NCBI RefSeq assembly: GCF_964355755.1 | Contig: NC_092673.1 | Span: 16,189,001-16,253,000 of the forward strand | Direction: 5' to 3' | DNA: 64,000 bases | From: Antedon mediterranea | Lineage: Eukaryota > Echinodermata > Crinoidea > Comatulida > Antedonidae | Shown: in pieces, positions 60,601-64,000 of the stretch | Layout: each line of letters opens with the position of its first letter | Numbering within the stretch: position 1 is the stretch's first letter | Notes under the pieces: model-generated | Databases searched by the model: none | What the model saw: only the letters and a program-made list of their open reading frames with translations | What the model was told of the DNA's origin: nothing | Position numbers and translations under genes: made by a program

Positions 60601-61820
60601 CTACTGTCTACTTATTATAGCTATACAAGACTACCAATGACCTATCAATGGACTATAAAGAAACTGATAATAGTCAGTTAAATATTAATCAACTATCTAT
60701 TTTATAGCTGGGAAGTAGTCGTTCCATCATTGACTCATTGAGTTAAAATCCTTAGTAGGCGAGATAAAAAGGTCTACTAAAAAACTACTAAAAATAGAGC
60801 TATTTCTACTTAAGTCTACTTAAATCTACTAATTTTTTTACTATGGGTAAAACCAATAGACAAATTCAAACTCCTCCTTCCCACATTCGCATTCGAGGCA
60901 AACAATTTACGATAGGAGGAGATAAATATTGAATATAAAAATAAAACATTTTCTTGTTAATCCCATTTTTGTTTCCACAATGAATGAATTTTCTTCACAC
61001 ATTTTTAAGCCGCTTAAGAATACTATTTTTCTGTATGTAAAATTAAGCATCCCATAAAGCATAACCAAGCTCTACCAAGTGTATAAAGAACAGTGCCCTT
61101 ATTGTAGGCCTTTAAAAATGCAATTCCATGTCTATATTGGCAAAATTCAGCCCAAACCATGGTGGGCTCAAGTTCAAGTTATCTTTATTGTGTTTTCACA
61201 CAGGTATAAAAACTAAATTGGTTACTGGTCATAAAACAGAATATAAATAAAAACATTTAAAAAGTTTAAGGCCTATTAAAAACTTACGATAGGTGGTCAA
61301 TAATTCCTACTGCCAAATTGTGAATCATACCAGTTATTCATTTCAGGATTACTTTATTTTCATTTTACACAGTGAAACCATCCTAATTTGAACCGTATAG
61401 AAATGATTTAGATTCAGGATCTCTGTCAAAAAATGTTGCATAACGCCTATATGTTTGGATGAGTTTGAGTTCCACACAATTTTTAGGACATAATTAATAA
61501 CTTTAACTGTATACATTTTAGTTAAAAAAATACATTATTATTATAGTATATCCAGAATGAATGAATTGCTACAGTCACCCACAAGCTTTTATATAACCTT
61601 ATACCATTGAAAAAGTTTAAAGATACCATATGACAATTCAAGAGTTTTGCCAAGCTGTGACTTTTAATATAGTGTTTTTTATGAAAATATGTAATATGTA
61701 ATATTTTTGTTTTGTGCATTTTTTTAGATTTACCAAGTACTGTTGATGAGCAATTTCAAACACAATTTCAGAAACATACAAGTGACAAACAGAAAACAAA
61801 ACTTCTTAAGCCAGAGAGTG
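15618..61820 (+). CDS. ankyrin-repeat protein gene with a multiplied exon array (3' end beyond window)
   Basis: Exons join by phase: 15618-15625 (ATGGAAAG), 16020-16113, then a series of phase-0 exons each coding one ankyrin repeat (22093, 31092, 33524, 35011, 40031, 45925, 47412, 52432, 58342), then 59369-59453 and 61728-61820, which leaves the window in phase 1. The start reads [20 protein letters not shown] and the repeats carry the ankyrin signature (G-x-T-P-L-H ... [17 protein letters not shown]). Ankyrin repeats form solenoids that bind other proteins. No enzymatic, membrane or death-type domain is visible in this part, so the role is unknown. Introns hold nearly all the mobile elements of the window. 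Which array exons are used in mature transcripts cannot be read from sequence. Two further exon copies (34860, 47261) are damaged. Confidence 0.8.
16020..16113 (+). CDS. ankyrin gene exon 2: N-terminal helix pair
   Basis: Acceptor ttttgacag, donor gtataa, 94 bp, phase 2 to 0. It codes [20 protein letters not shown], then [11 protein letters not shown]. The pattern resembles the second half of an ankyrin repeat and continues directly into GNTPLHE of the exon at 22093. Confidence 0.75.
16222..17126. mobile_element. PIF/Harbinger-like non-autonomous transposon
   Basis: Terminal inverted repeats gggtctgtttctgctg (left) and gggcctgtttctgctg (reverse complement of the right end) are flanked by TTA on both sides (16219-16221 and 17127-17129). 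TTA/TAA target duplications and GG-starting ends are typical of PIF/Harbinger. The 905-bp interior has no transposase frame. It is rich in ataatcgattaaaa/aatcggtta words, clustered at 16950-17110. It lies in the intron after ankyrin exon 2. Confidence 0.7.
17217..17415. repeat. dispersed repeat, copy 1 of 2
   Basis: About 199 bp (atctatatataaatttacgt ... caacgatttgcc) that recurs with few differences at 63803-64000, where the window ends. Only the repeated part is delimited by this comparison. Function and full length are unknown. Confidence 0.85.
17416..18490. other. intron sequence without recognised features
   Basis: AT-rich intron of the ankyrin gene. The phrase taagtaggtaaa/cagtaggtaaat with following cccttt is duplicated at 17710-17775. 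No exon or element could be supported. Confidence 0.4.
18491..18523. repeat. 33-bp hairpin at the edge of the minisatellite
   Basis: agatggtacgc at 18491-18501 is the reverse complement of gcgtaccatct at 18513-18523, with gagcgaagcga as loop. It directly abuts the first 71-bp minisatellite unit. Confidence 0.7.
18525..20607. repeat. 71-bp minisatellite with an 11-unit higher-order repeat
   Basis: About 29 units of a roughly 71-bp sequence (cactgatgatggaggtataa, cctgcatgtactgattaacc, acattaggctaaaaataata). A rare variant with tactgtacacac starts at 18961 and again at 19746, 785 bp apart. The order of unit variants between these points (gggggtata, ggtttaacc with tatccat, gcactgattaacaac, gatagaggtata, ggggtata) repeats in the next block. 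It sits in the intron between ankyrin exons at 16020 and 22093. Confidence 0.95.
20824..21115 (-). mobile_element. tRNA-derived SINE-like element, copy 1
   Basis: Read on the minus strand it begins with a tRNA-like pol III promoter region: ggacgttggactgctgatcg and then a B-box-like gagtttcgaatcc. It continues through a core containing agcgcttagagg and ggcgctatataaatccagga and ends in an (att)n tail (aataat on +). A near-identical copy is at 32052-32327. Confidence 0.65.
22093..22197 (+). CDS. ankyrin array exon ([11 protein letters not shown] type)
   Basis: Acceptor cctttccag, donor gtaaat, 105 bp, phase 0 to 0. It codes one 35-residue repeat [15 protein letters not shown]...[10 protein letters not shown]. 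Very similar to the exon at 33524, from which it differs mainly by G versus E in the QHG/QHE position. Confidence 0.85.
22849..22960. repeat. left terminal inverted repeat of the TTAA transposon
   Basis: The outer 16 bp match the other end except one base (AGTTG versus AGATG). Interrupted similarity continues inward to the word tactcactttcg. Confidence 0.8.
23226..25099 (+). CDS. stand-alone P2X7 ballast-domain (P2RX7_C-like) protein carried by the transposon
   Basis: Four phase-0 exons: 23226-23237 (ATGGATTTATCG, donor gtaggt), 23861-24022, 24236-24478 (an alternative acceptor adds 18 bp from 24218) and 24839-25099, ending ATA TAA. AATAAA follows at 25121. The product is about 225 residues. 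Residues about 20-40 are an Arg/Gly-rich tract ([16 protein letters not shown]), likely nucleic-acid binding or nuclear. Residues about 100-130 hold the cysteine cluster [19 protein letters not shown]; residues about 180-220 hold [13 protein letters not shown] and [14 protein letters not shown]...GQYVGF. These match the zinc- and guanine-nucleotide-binding ballast of the P2X7 receptor tail (HCAYRCY, ILPSCCRWRIR, GQYSGF). No membrane segment is present, so this is not a receptor. All splice sites are good and no stop interrupts it. Its role in the transposon is unknown. Confidence 0.87.
25325..29239 (-). pseudogene. Kolobok-like DDE transposase, interrupted by an in-frame stop
   Basis: Minus-strand exons, in transcription order: 29160-29239, 28838-28933, 28447-28500, 28178-28258, about 27687-27823, 27279-27561, 26953-27177, 26736-26812, 26456-26560, 26085-26299, 25765-25929 and 25325-25571. 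Except at two places the phases agree and the splice sites are good. Ser/Thr- and Asp/Glu-rich N-terminal exons lead to a core with [30 protein letters not shown][14 protein letters not shown], [24 protein letters not shown], then [13 protein letters not shown]. The GDGR.DSPGHSA signature with D-A-H and D-x-W-H is that of the Kolobok-type, TTAA-targeting transposases. TAG at 26772-26774 replaces the expected Trp of D-x-W-H. The join from 28178 to 27823 is out of phase as read, and the start ATG at 29237-29239 is preceded by a frame-breaking A7 run. An N-terminal THAP domain was not found. Confidence 0.83.
30110..30228. repeat. right terminal inverted repeat of the TTAA transposon
   Basis: Reverse complement of the left end, with an interrupting A/T-homopolymer stretch. 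The outermost bases are gggggacaatacatct, followed by TTAA and then gaacagttccgtctcttatc of the host intron. Confidence 0.8.
31092..31211 (+). CDS. ankyrin array exon with a 5-residue longer loop
   Basis: Acceptor cctttccag, donor gtaatg, 120 bp, phase 0 to 0. It codes a 40-residue repeat [20 protein letters not shown]...[10 protein letters not shown]; the extra residues fall in the loop after the first helix. Confidence 0.85.
31316..31890. repeat. palindromic array of 21-bp units within a 570-bp inverted repeat
   Basis: The region is built from 21-bp units alternating cgtttaaacg-like and aattagtaatt-like palindromes. Two inverted copies of a 45-bp block (acatatacaacaagtgccat and continuing) sit at about 31388-31432 and 31760-31805. 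The whole segment reads almost the same on both strands, with its centre near 31595. As 21 is a multiple of three and units lack stops in several frames, both strands show long open frames with seven-residue repeats (LVIRLNE, FKRITNS). Compared with the sister intron at 22290-22350, it is an insertion between caaattt and acaaacca. Confidence 0.95.
32052..32327 (-). mobile_element. tRNA-derived SINE-like element, copy 2
   Basis: Near-identical to the copy at 20824-21115, with a short deletion in the core. It sits at the corresponding place in the repeated intron unit, so it was probably copied by the intron duplication and not by a second insertion. Confidence 0.65.
33524..33628 (+). CDS. ankyrin array exon, 5' partner of the crossover
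   Basis: 105 bp, phase 0 to 0, codes [15 protein letters not shown]...[11 protein letters not shown]. Its 3' part (from about codon 15) and the following intron are identical to those of the chimeric exon at 45925-46029. Confidence 0.85.
34860..34963 (+). pseudogene. truncated ankyrin exon fused to intron sequence (unit 1)
   Basis: Starts after a normal acceptor (cctttccag) and codes [20 protein letters not shown], then [15 protein letters not shown]. After CTCAT it continues into the intron phrase aatgtctgttgtcagtattt that normally precedes an acceptor. The last 11 codons and the normal donor are missing. In-frame donor-like gtacct (34932) or gtatat sites exist, so use in a shorter form cannot be excluded. 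Confidence 0.75.
35011..35118 (+). CDS. ankyrin array exon ([10 protein letters not shown] type, unit 1)
   Basis: Acceptor cctttccag, donor gtaaat, 108 bp, phase 0 to 0, codes [20 protein letters not shown]...[10 protein letters not shown]. It lies only 48 bp after the end of the truncated exon at 34860. Confidence 0.85.
36067..36423 (-). pseudogene. LINE A C-terminal region (unit 1)
   Basis: A 118-residue frame with [17 protein letters not shown], then [13 protein letters not shown], then [18 protein letters not shown]. It resembles the post-reverse-transcriptase region of LINE polyproteins that ends in a Cys-rich motif; that motif is encoded further left in another frame at about 35880-36060. 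Confidence 0.6.
37232..37459 (-). pseudogene. LINE A reverse transcriptase fingers/palm fragment (unit 1)
   Basis: A 75-residue frame [20 protein letters not shown] ... [18 protein letters not shown]. It contains the first catalytic Asp block ([10 protein letters not shown]) and ends at a stop before the F/Y-x-DD block. Its N-terminal side is cut by the inserted element starting at 37458. Confidence 0.75.
37869..37939 (-). tRNA. tRNA-Val(AAC)-like sequence, probably a pseudogene or SINE head (unit 1)
   Basis: Reverse complement starts GGTTTCGTAGTGTAGTGG and ends CGAAACC. The acceptor stem GGTTTCG/CGAAACC pairs fully and the anticodon arm TCTGC-TTAACAC-GCAGA gives anticodon AAC (Val). A GGTTCGAGC T-loop/B-box is present, but the T-stem has two mismatches. 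It lies inside a mobile element, so a functional gene is doubtful. Confidence 0.5.
38158..38227 (-). tRNA. second tRNA-Val(AAC)-like sequence, degenerate (unit 1)
   Basis: Reverse complement contains GAGTGGTTATCACG, an anticodon arm TTTGC-TTAACAC-GCAGA and GGTTCGAGCCCGGAC. The acceptor stem does not pair properly. Most likely a tRNA-derived module of the surrounding element. Confidence 0.4.
38878..39555 (-). pseudogene. LINE A N-terminal reverse transcriptase part (unit 1)
   Basis: A 225-residue frame, Lys/Asn-rich at first, then [31 protein letters not shown] and [17 protein letters not shown], the conserved start of LINE reverse transcriptases. It ends where the 37458-38843 insertion interrupts the element. 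In unit 2 the frame reads on 35 residues into the insertion. Confidence 0.8.
40031..40138 (+). CDS. ankyrin array exon ([11 protein letters not shown] type, unit 1)
   Basis: Acceptor tttttttccag, donor gtaaat, 108 bp, phase 0 to 0, codes [20 protein letters not shown]...[10 protein letters not shown]. The usual TPLH has become TPLQ. Confidence 0.85.
40812..44092 (-). pseudogene. LINE B endonuclease-reverse transcriptase, inactivated (unit 1)
   Basis: Pieces 43715-44092 (N-terminus with [10 protein letters not shown] and endonuclease motif ALTETWLD), 43252-43740 ([29 protein letters not shown]), 41502-43349 (reverse transcriptase: [47 protein letters not shown]) and 40812-41483 (C-terminus with [16 protein letters not shown] and a C-x-C...H...C motif). 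Compared with unit 2, it has lost 20 bp at 43252 (frameshift) and carries a TAA at 41502-41504 where unit 2 has CAA. The frame change at 43715-43740 is shared by both copies. Confidence 0.88.
44287..44650 (-). pseudogene. LINE B ORF1 C-terminal fragment (unit 1)
   Basis: About 120 residues: [20 protein letters not shown], then [21 protein letters not shown] and [16 protein letters not shown]. This HRIG...RPI.V.F...LKG..V.I.EDLT pattern is the RNA-binding ORF1 domain of LINE elements. Codons upstream of 44650 read into host intron, so the start of ORF1 is missing. Confidence 0.75.
44927..45365 (-). mobile_element. LINE A 3' fragment (unit 1)
   Basis: Begins at left with the same (attc)n run and caggcttatcgcctg hairpin as LINE A, at the same intron word gatcgtcaat. 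The minus-strand frame 45054-45365 codes [34 protein letters not shown], the Cys-rich C-terminus of LINE polyproteins. All upstream parts are missing. Confidence 0.8.
45370..45704 (+). mobile_element. third LINE type, 3' fragment in opposite orientation (unit 1)
   Basis: Plus-strand codons read [29 protein letters not shown]-stop, the typical last residues of CR1/jockey-like reverse transcriptases. A T-rich 3' UTR follows, and the fragment ends gaagaaataaataaatag. It abuts the minus-strand LINE A fragment head to head, and ankyrin intron sequence resumes at gattttaatgattacttaca. Confidence 0.7.
45925..46029 (+). CDS. chimeric ankyrin exon at the duplication junction
   Basis: 105 bp, phase 0 to 0, codes [20 protein letters not shown] ... 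[11 protein letters not shown]. Its first 14 codons match the exon at 58342 (one base differs), while its last part (CATGAGGCGCCAGTAGC) and the following intron match the exon at 33524. The switch lies within the 27 bases shared by both (45967-45993). Confidence 0.88.
47261..47364 (+). pseudogene. truncated ankyrin exon fused to intron (unit 2)
   Basis: Identical in form to 34860-34963, so the truncation predates the 12.4-kb duplication. Confidence 0.75.
47412..47519 (+). CDS. ankyrin array exon ([10 protein letters not shown] type, unit 2)
   Basis: Same coding sequence and splice sites as 35011-35118. Confidence 0.85.
50270..50340 (-). tRNA. tRNA-Val(AAC)-like sequence (unit 2)
   Basis: Same sequence as 37869-37939, including the paired acceptor stem and the T-stem mismatches. 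Confidence 0.45.
50559..50628 (-). tRNA. degenerate tRNA-Val-like sequence (unit 2)
   Basis: Same sequence as 38158-38227, with the same non-pairing acceptor stem. Confidence 0.35.
52432..52539 (+). CDS. ankyrin array exon ([11 protein letters not shown] type, unit 2)
   Basis: Same coding sequence and splice sites as 40031-40138. Confidence 0.85.
53212..56160 (-). CDS. LINE B endonuclease (part) and reverse transcriptase, long open frame
   Basis: A 982-residue uninterrupted frame. In order it holds: the later part of an APE-type endonuclease ([12 protein letters not shown] near residue 60, SCIDHIVTS near 105, HSPVYANI near 130), then reverse transcriptase with [52 protein letters not shown] and catalytic VYADD, then a thumb with [16 protein letters not shown], and a C-terminal C-x-C...H...C motif ([17 protein letters not shown]). 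The family copies genomic RNA at a nicked target. The first 110 residues of the endonuclease lie in another frame (56179-56514), so the element is defective unless frameshifting occurs. The Met at 56160 is only the first in frame. Confidence 0.88.
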   Translation of the reverse strand: MISDVIRCEIQVSNWTILTYVCYRPPQSDVQSDQDLLDYFQNSTNNFVLSRHSLTLMMGDMNAQNNNWYNDGNTNRFGKSFYEFLQQNGLTQHINMPTRCIKDQRSCIDHIVTSQNVYINDFGALCPLLNCDHSPVYANIDIRITRDKPYNRKIYLFEKTDFNLYRNALNSVNWEEVYSSSKVEDVCHNWIDLFNNCVDNYIISKIITVRPNDKPWINAHIRTLIRKRNRAHSTRNNSNSQMQRFKKIRAKVVKAIRKAKQTFLDKQFDLLMNKNCDSKTWWSTINSVCNSKQYYKIPPIKLNDDVLTLNSEKVKAFNNYFKSQSFIPNHDDFPSDFTYRTASRLSTLKLSVDEIMKLLTMLDKNKAMGPDEIHSIILIESAEIIAPHLTKLYNFCISQGYFPVEWKKSNVIPLHKKGNKSLIENYRPISILSNFAKIFERAVFDIVYKYFVDNKLLTQFQSGFTPGDSTTYQLLYLIDTFNRALDLRKEVISVFLDISKAFDKVWHNGIIYKLNQYGINGTLLKWFQSYLNSREQRVIIEGTTSHWVTITAGVPQGSVLGPFLFIVFINDMVDNIKSNISVYADDTSLYDICTDRNISEQKLNGDLNVIYNWAKKWKVTFNANKTKAILFTRKHLDNYVSLNFNNVNLQFVNDHRHLGLMLNAKLKWDSHIQSVINKASLSLNMLRRVKHILPRQALCHIYISHVRPLMEYAAPVWCNIPDKLSDELENIQISAGRICTGAWKHTSHNALRQELGWLSLEKRRQFLNLILFFKIIHKLTPVYLYFLFNFSDNIEVYNLRNIRNIIIPFCKTTSYRLSFVPSIITHWNELNNEIKNSSFLVEFKKLLLKSNLFETKKRSYYDTGDKKINQIHTRIRLGFSCLNSHLFLHGLRDNPNCTCGFNVENPLHFLCYCPNYNTQRDILLVSANSIIEDILAKDFSLTFNLTFLSEIFIFGSDLLSNCENALLFYYVQQFLVNSGRFN
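56179..56514 (-). pseudogene. LINE B N-terminus with 2A-like motif (frameshifted)
   Basis: Starts [20 protein letters not shown] and then has GDIHPNPGP at residues 23-31, followed by HINIRSL and ALTETWLD of the endonuclease. The NPGP element with preceding GDI resembles ribosome-skipping 2A motifs known from N-termini of some echinoderm LINEs. The canonical Glu (D-V/I-E-x-N-P-G-P) is His here. A 2-bp insertion near 56250, absent in unit 1, shifts the frame after GYQE. Confidence 0.75.
56709..57075 (-). pseudogene. LINE B ORF1 C-terminal fragment (unit 2)
   Basis: Same as 44287-44650, ending AEH-stop at the left and lost into intron sequence at the right. Confidence 0.75.
57346..57783 (-). 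mobile_element. LINE A 3' fragment (unit 2)
   Basis: Copy of 44927-45365 with a shortened (attc)n run and altered hairpin base (gatggcttatcgcctg). Confidence 0.75.
57791..58122 (+). mobile_element. third LINE type 3' fragment (unit 2)
   Basis: Copy of 45370-45704 with a 5-bp deletion (gtttatagatc versus gttttattatagatc) and a different T-run, again ending aaataaataaatag. Confidence 0.7.
58342..58446 (+). CDS. last ankyrin array exon, 3' partner of the crossover
   Basis: 105 bp, phase 0 to 0, codes [20 protein letters not shown] ... [12 protein letters not shown]. The first part is shared with the chimeric exon at 45925. The 3' part has private changes (CTCGATCAG, GTAGGATTG), which change conserved positions (LIQ to LDQ, VAL to VGL). 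Confidence 0.85.
58500..58640 (+). pseudogene. remnant of a further ankyrin exon unit
   Basis: Contains ctgcagcattgcaaaatagggtaatgta-like sequence (58581-58608), which corresponds to the 3' end of an array exon (GCATTGCAAAATAAG|gtaatgta) without the rest of the repeat, preceded by a copy of acattatttagcagtaattt. Confidence 0.5.
59369..59453 (+). CDS. ankyrin gene exon after the array
   Basis: Acceptor tttttaatag, donor gtaagt, 85 bp, phase 0 to 1. It codes [20 protein letters not shown], then TEILNFLE. It starts like an ankyrin repeat (DGNT-L) but then becomes charged and helical, so it probably caps the repeat domain. Confidence 0.8.
60027..61007. repeat. insertion flanked by a 125-bp direct repeat
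   Basis: attcgcattc.aggcaaacaa and the following 120 bp at 60027-60150 recur at 60884-61007. The material between is unrelated, low in complexity and has a GC-rich patch (tcagcgcgccgtgcg) at its left edge. This could be a duplication spanning an insert or a large element with long direct ends. Confidence 0.6.
61109..61474. repeat. 365-bp direct repeat, copy 1
   Basis: From cctttaaaaatgcaattcca to tgtttggatgagtttgag. It recurs at 63075-63459 with moderate divergence. A short upstream word, ctaccaagtgtataaag, is shared too (61071 and 62845). Confidence 0.8.
61728..61820 (+). CDS. ankyrin gene exon, C-terminal linker
   Basis: Acceptor atttttttag, donor gtgagt, 93 bp, phase 1 to 1. It codes [20 protein letters not shown], then [12 protein letters not shown]. 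Polar, Lys/Gln-rich and probably disordered. The gene continues beyond the window, as the phase is open. Confidence 0.75.
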
Positions 61821-63074
61821 GTGAGTTTAAGAATAAGAGCTGCTGTATGTTTTATGATTGTATCTATATTAATTATTATAATTTAACAGAATTGTGATTA
61901 AAATGGGATTTCAGTAAAGAGAGAATTAGACGCTAATGTTATTAAAAAAACATTTCTGAGCGGTACTGTAAAAAGGCGAAAAGTGTGCAACTGATAACAA
62001 ATAACAAATGGACAGATTTTATTTATCATAAATAAAACAAACAGTTGATTGTTTCCATTTAAAATACTATAATAATGGAATGAAGCTAGTTTGCAGATTT
62101 ATGTGGCATGCTTGCTTGATTTTTGCTTGATTGTTGATTTTTAGGTTATTTATATGCATTATCATGCGATCACGCACGTAGAACCTTTCTTTAATAATAT
62201 CATCATATTTTATTCACTTTTCAACTCGAATTTGCGTTATACGAGCACATCAAAAGTGACAGGCTATGCACGTGTAAGTTAACAAAATGGTGAAAATATG
62301 CTAAATTTTAAAAATAATATAGATCGTCAGAAAGCTCGGGAACACATATTTTTTATTTCATTTTCTTGAAGTGTATGTATCATGTATGATTTATTATGAA
62401 ATTAAGAGTACAAAAGTTGATAAGTCATTATTAATTGCATTTTAAATTTAAAAAAATTTATTTCGACAATCAAAAAATTATGACATTTTCTTAGGCCAAA
62501 ATAACAAACTTTAACTTTCTTCTTTCAAAATAAAAGTTCATATATTAAAGTTAAAATTATATAGTTTGACAGTGCATCATTTTTTAACATTTTTAAAGAT
62601 GTCATCATAGTAAAAAATTATAATTCATTGCGGTATATAATAATCTATCTGCGCCAAAGTGGTTACTGTATAGTAAATACACGGAGGAATCTTTCTACAA
62701 CTTTTAGTCAGTTGTGTATAGGCTAAAATAGTCCTTGGCTGTACTGCTAATAACTAATTGTACTGTATATTCATTACATTGGTGGTGGGGGGAGGGGCGG
62801 TGTTCTTCTAAACACCAAGCCCTTCAAAGTATAACTAATCTCTACCAAGTGTATAAAGTGTATATTTTACAAAATATTTATATTATACAAACATTTAGAG
62901 TGTTAATTGCATTTTAAGCAATAATACATTTAGAGCAATTATGACACATTGTACATTCTAGGCTATTTTTTTACTATTAATATTTACAAAAGTGTAGCGT
63001 ACACACATAATGGGGAACTAACGACTGGGGACAGTGTGCACGTTTTCTGAGCGTGCTTTAGTAGGACCAGAAAA

Positions 63075-63459
63075 GCCTTTAAAGGTGCAATTCCAGGTCT
63101 ATATTGACAAAATTGTTTGACATCAGCCTAAACCATGGTGGGGCTCGAGTTATCTTTATTGTGTTTTGACAAACAGGTATAAAAACAAAAATGGTTACTG
63201 GTCATAAAACAGAATATAAATAAAAACATTCAAAAAGTTCAAAGCATATTGAAAACTTACGATAGATGTTTTTAATCGCATTTCCTACTGCCTAATTCTG
63301 AATCATACCAGTTATTCATTTCAGGATTGCTTTATTTTCACTTTACCCATTGAAACCATGCTAATCAACTGTATGTTGCTATAATTTCAACGATTTAGAT
63401 TCAGGGTCGCTGTCAAAAATTGTTGCATAACGTCTATATGTTTGGATGAGTTTGTGTTC
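63075..63459. repeat. 365-bp direct repeat, copy 2
   Basis: Second copy of 61109-61474, with small insertions (gtttgacatcag, gttgctataatt). Confidence 0.8.
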
Positions 63460-63802
63460 ATCATAGTAAAAAATTATAATTCATTGCGGTATGTAATAAT
63501 CTATCTGCGCCAAAGTGGTTACTGCATGTGGTCTGTGCTCGTGTCTATGGCATTCAAGGTACCGAGATCGAGTCTCACATTGGGAAACGAAATAAGATTT
63601 TTTTTTTATTATTCATATTGTTTGTTCAATTTTATTTTTTAGTGTATAGATTATACACATAATTTATAATGAAATCTAGATAAAAAGTAAGTAATGTCTT
63701 TATTATTAATTATGTAACAATGTGATTTATGACATTATACGCAGAGGGATCTTTGATCGGATTGTGATACCGGCTATTGTATTCGCGTTAGCAAGATCCT
63801 AT

Positions 63803-64000
63803 ATCTATATATAAATTTACGTAAGGGCAAAATTCGATAAATCGCGGTTTATTTCCAGAATTTATACTCGATGGTATATAAAGTTGGTTCGTACTTTCGG
63901 TACTCATTTTAACCACCTGATGTAACCCTGTTTACTAATTAAATTGAGTTCGATAATTAGTTATTGACGATTAAAACGAATTTAGGTTCAACGATTTGCC
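63803..64000. repeat. dispersed repeat, copy 2 of 2 (cut by window end)
   Basis: Matches 17217-17415 with few substitutions and runs off the end of the window. Confidence 0.85.

Larger units (their letters stand above)
59454..61727. other. intron with duplicated segments
   Basis: A piece at 59751-59815 (tttattcaatacatcaaaac, followed by (gat)n) resembles a LINE 3' end on the minus strand. Segments at 60027-60150 and 61109-61474 have second copies, listed separately. The stretch 60240-60850 is rich in ctatctatt/actactaa words. No exon found. Confidence 0.45.
61821..64000. other. intron to window end, repeats only
   Basis: No exon seen. It holds the second copies of 61109-61474 (63075-63459) and 17217-17415 (63803-64000), and a roughly 62-bp word (aaattataattcattgcggt...) twice, at 62609 and 63463. 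The stretch 63526-63600 has a B-box-like gagatcgagtctc and may be a decayed tRNA-derived SINE. Confidence 0.5.

Overview
The window is AT-rich eukaryotic DNA with small GT-AG introns, long minisatellites, non-LTR retrotransposons, DNA transposons and tRNA-derived SINE-like repeats. The frequent taggcctac-type words and the repeat repertoire look like a marine deuterostome invertebrate, most likely an echinoderm. That placement is inference; nothing here fixes the species. Most genes are split into exons of 8-283 bp and had to be joined by hand from splice sites and reading phase.

Layout. (1) 1-2.65 kb: three short + strand exons (176-200, 1967-1998, 2278-2342) join in frame into the C-terminus of a tail-anchored membrane protein. 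A 66-bp minisatellite fills the intron between the first two. (2) 2.65-15.5 kb: no gene seen. This stretch holds a 2.8-kb imperfect inverted repeat (6085-8885) with nested insertions, small MITE-like elements, and 91-bp and 31-bp tandem arrays. (3) 15.6-61.8 kb and beyond the window: one large + strand gene coding for an ankyrin-repeat protein. Its repeats are mostly carried by single phase-0 exons of 105-120 bp that have multiplied together with their flanking introns. A recent tandem duplication of about 12.4 kb (33.57-45.97 kb and 45.97-58.38 kb) has both breakpoints inside an ankyrin exon, leaving a chimeric exon at 45925-46029.

Nested in the introns of this gene are: a PIF/Harbinger-like element (16222-17126); a 71-bp minisatellite with an 11-unit higher-order period; a 7.4-kb TTAA-flanked transposon (22849-30228); a 570-bp near-perfect palindrome built from 21-bp units; and two LINE families plus LINE fragments, each present twice because of the 12.4-kb duplication.

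The most striking object is the TTAA-flanked transposon. Between its terminal inverted repeats it carries two convergent multi-exon genes. One is an intact 225-residue protein whose C-terminal half is the cysteine-rich ballast domain otherwise known from the cytoplasmic tail of the P2X7 receptor. The other is a Kolobok-like transposase that is well preserved except for an in-frame TAG and unclear N-terminal joins. Two unoccupied paralogous sites lie in the same window at about 40.65 and 53.05 kb. The host ankyrin gene, the phase-0 exon architecture and the repeated intron units together make a locus where unequal exchange can change ankyrin-repeat number without shifting the reading frame.
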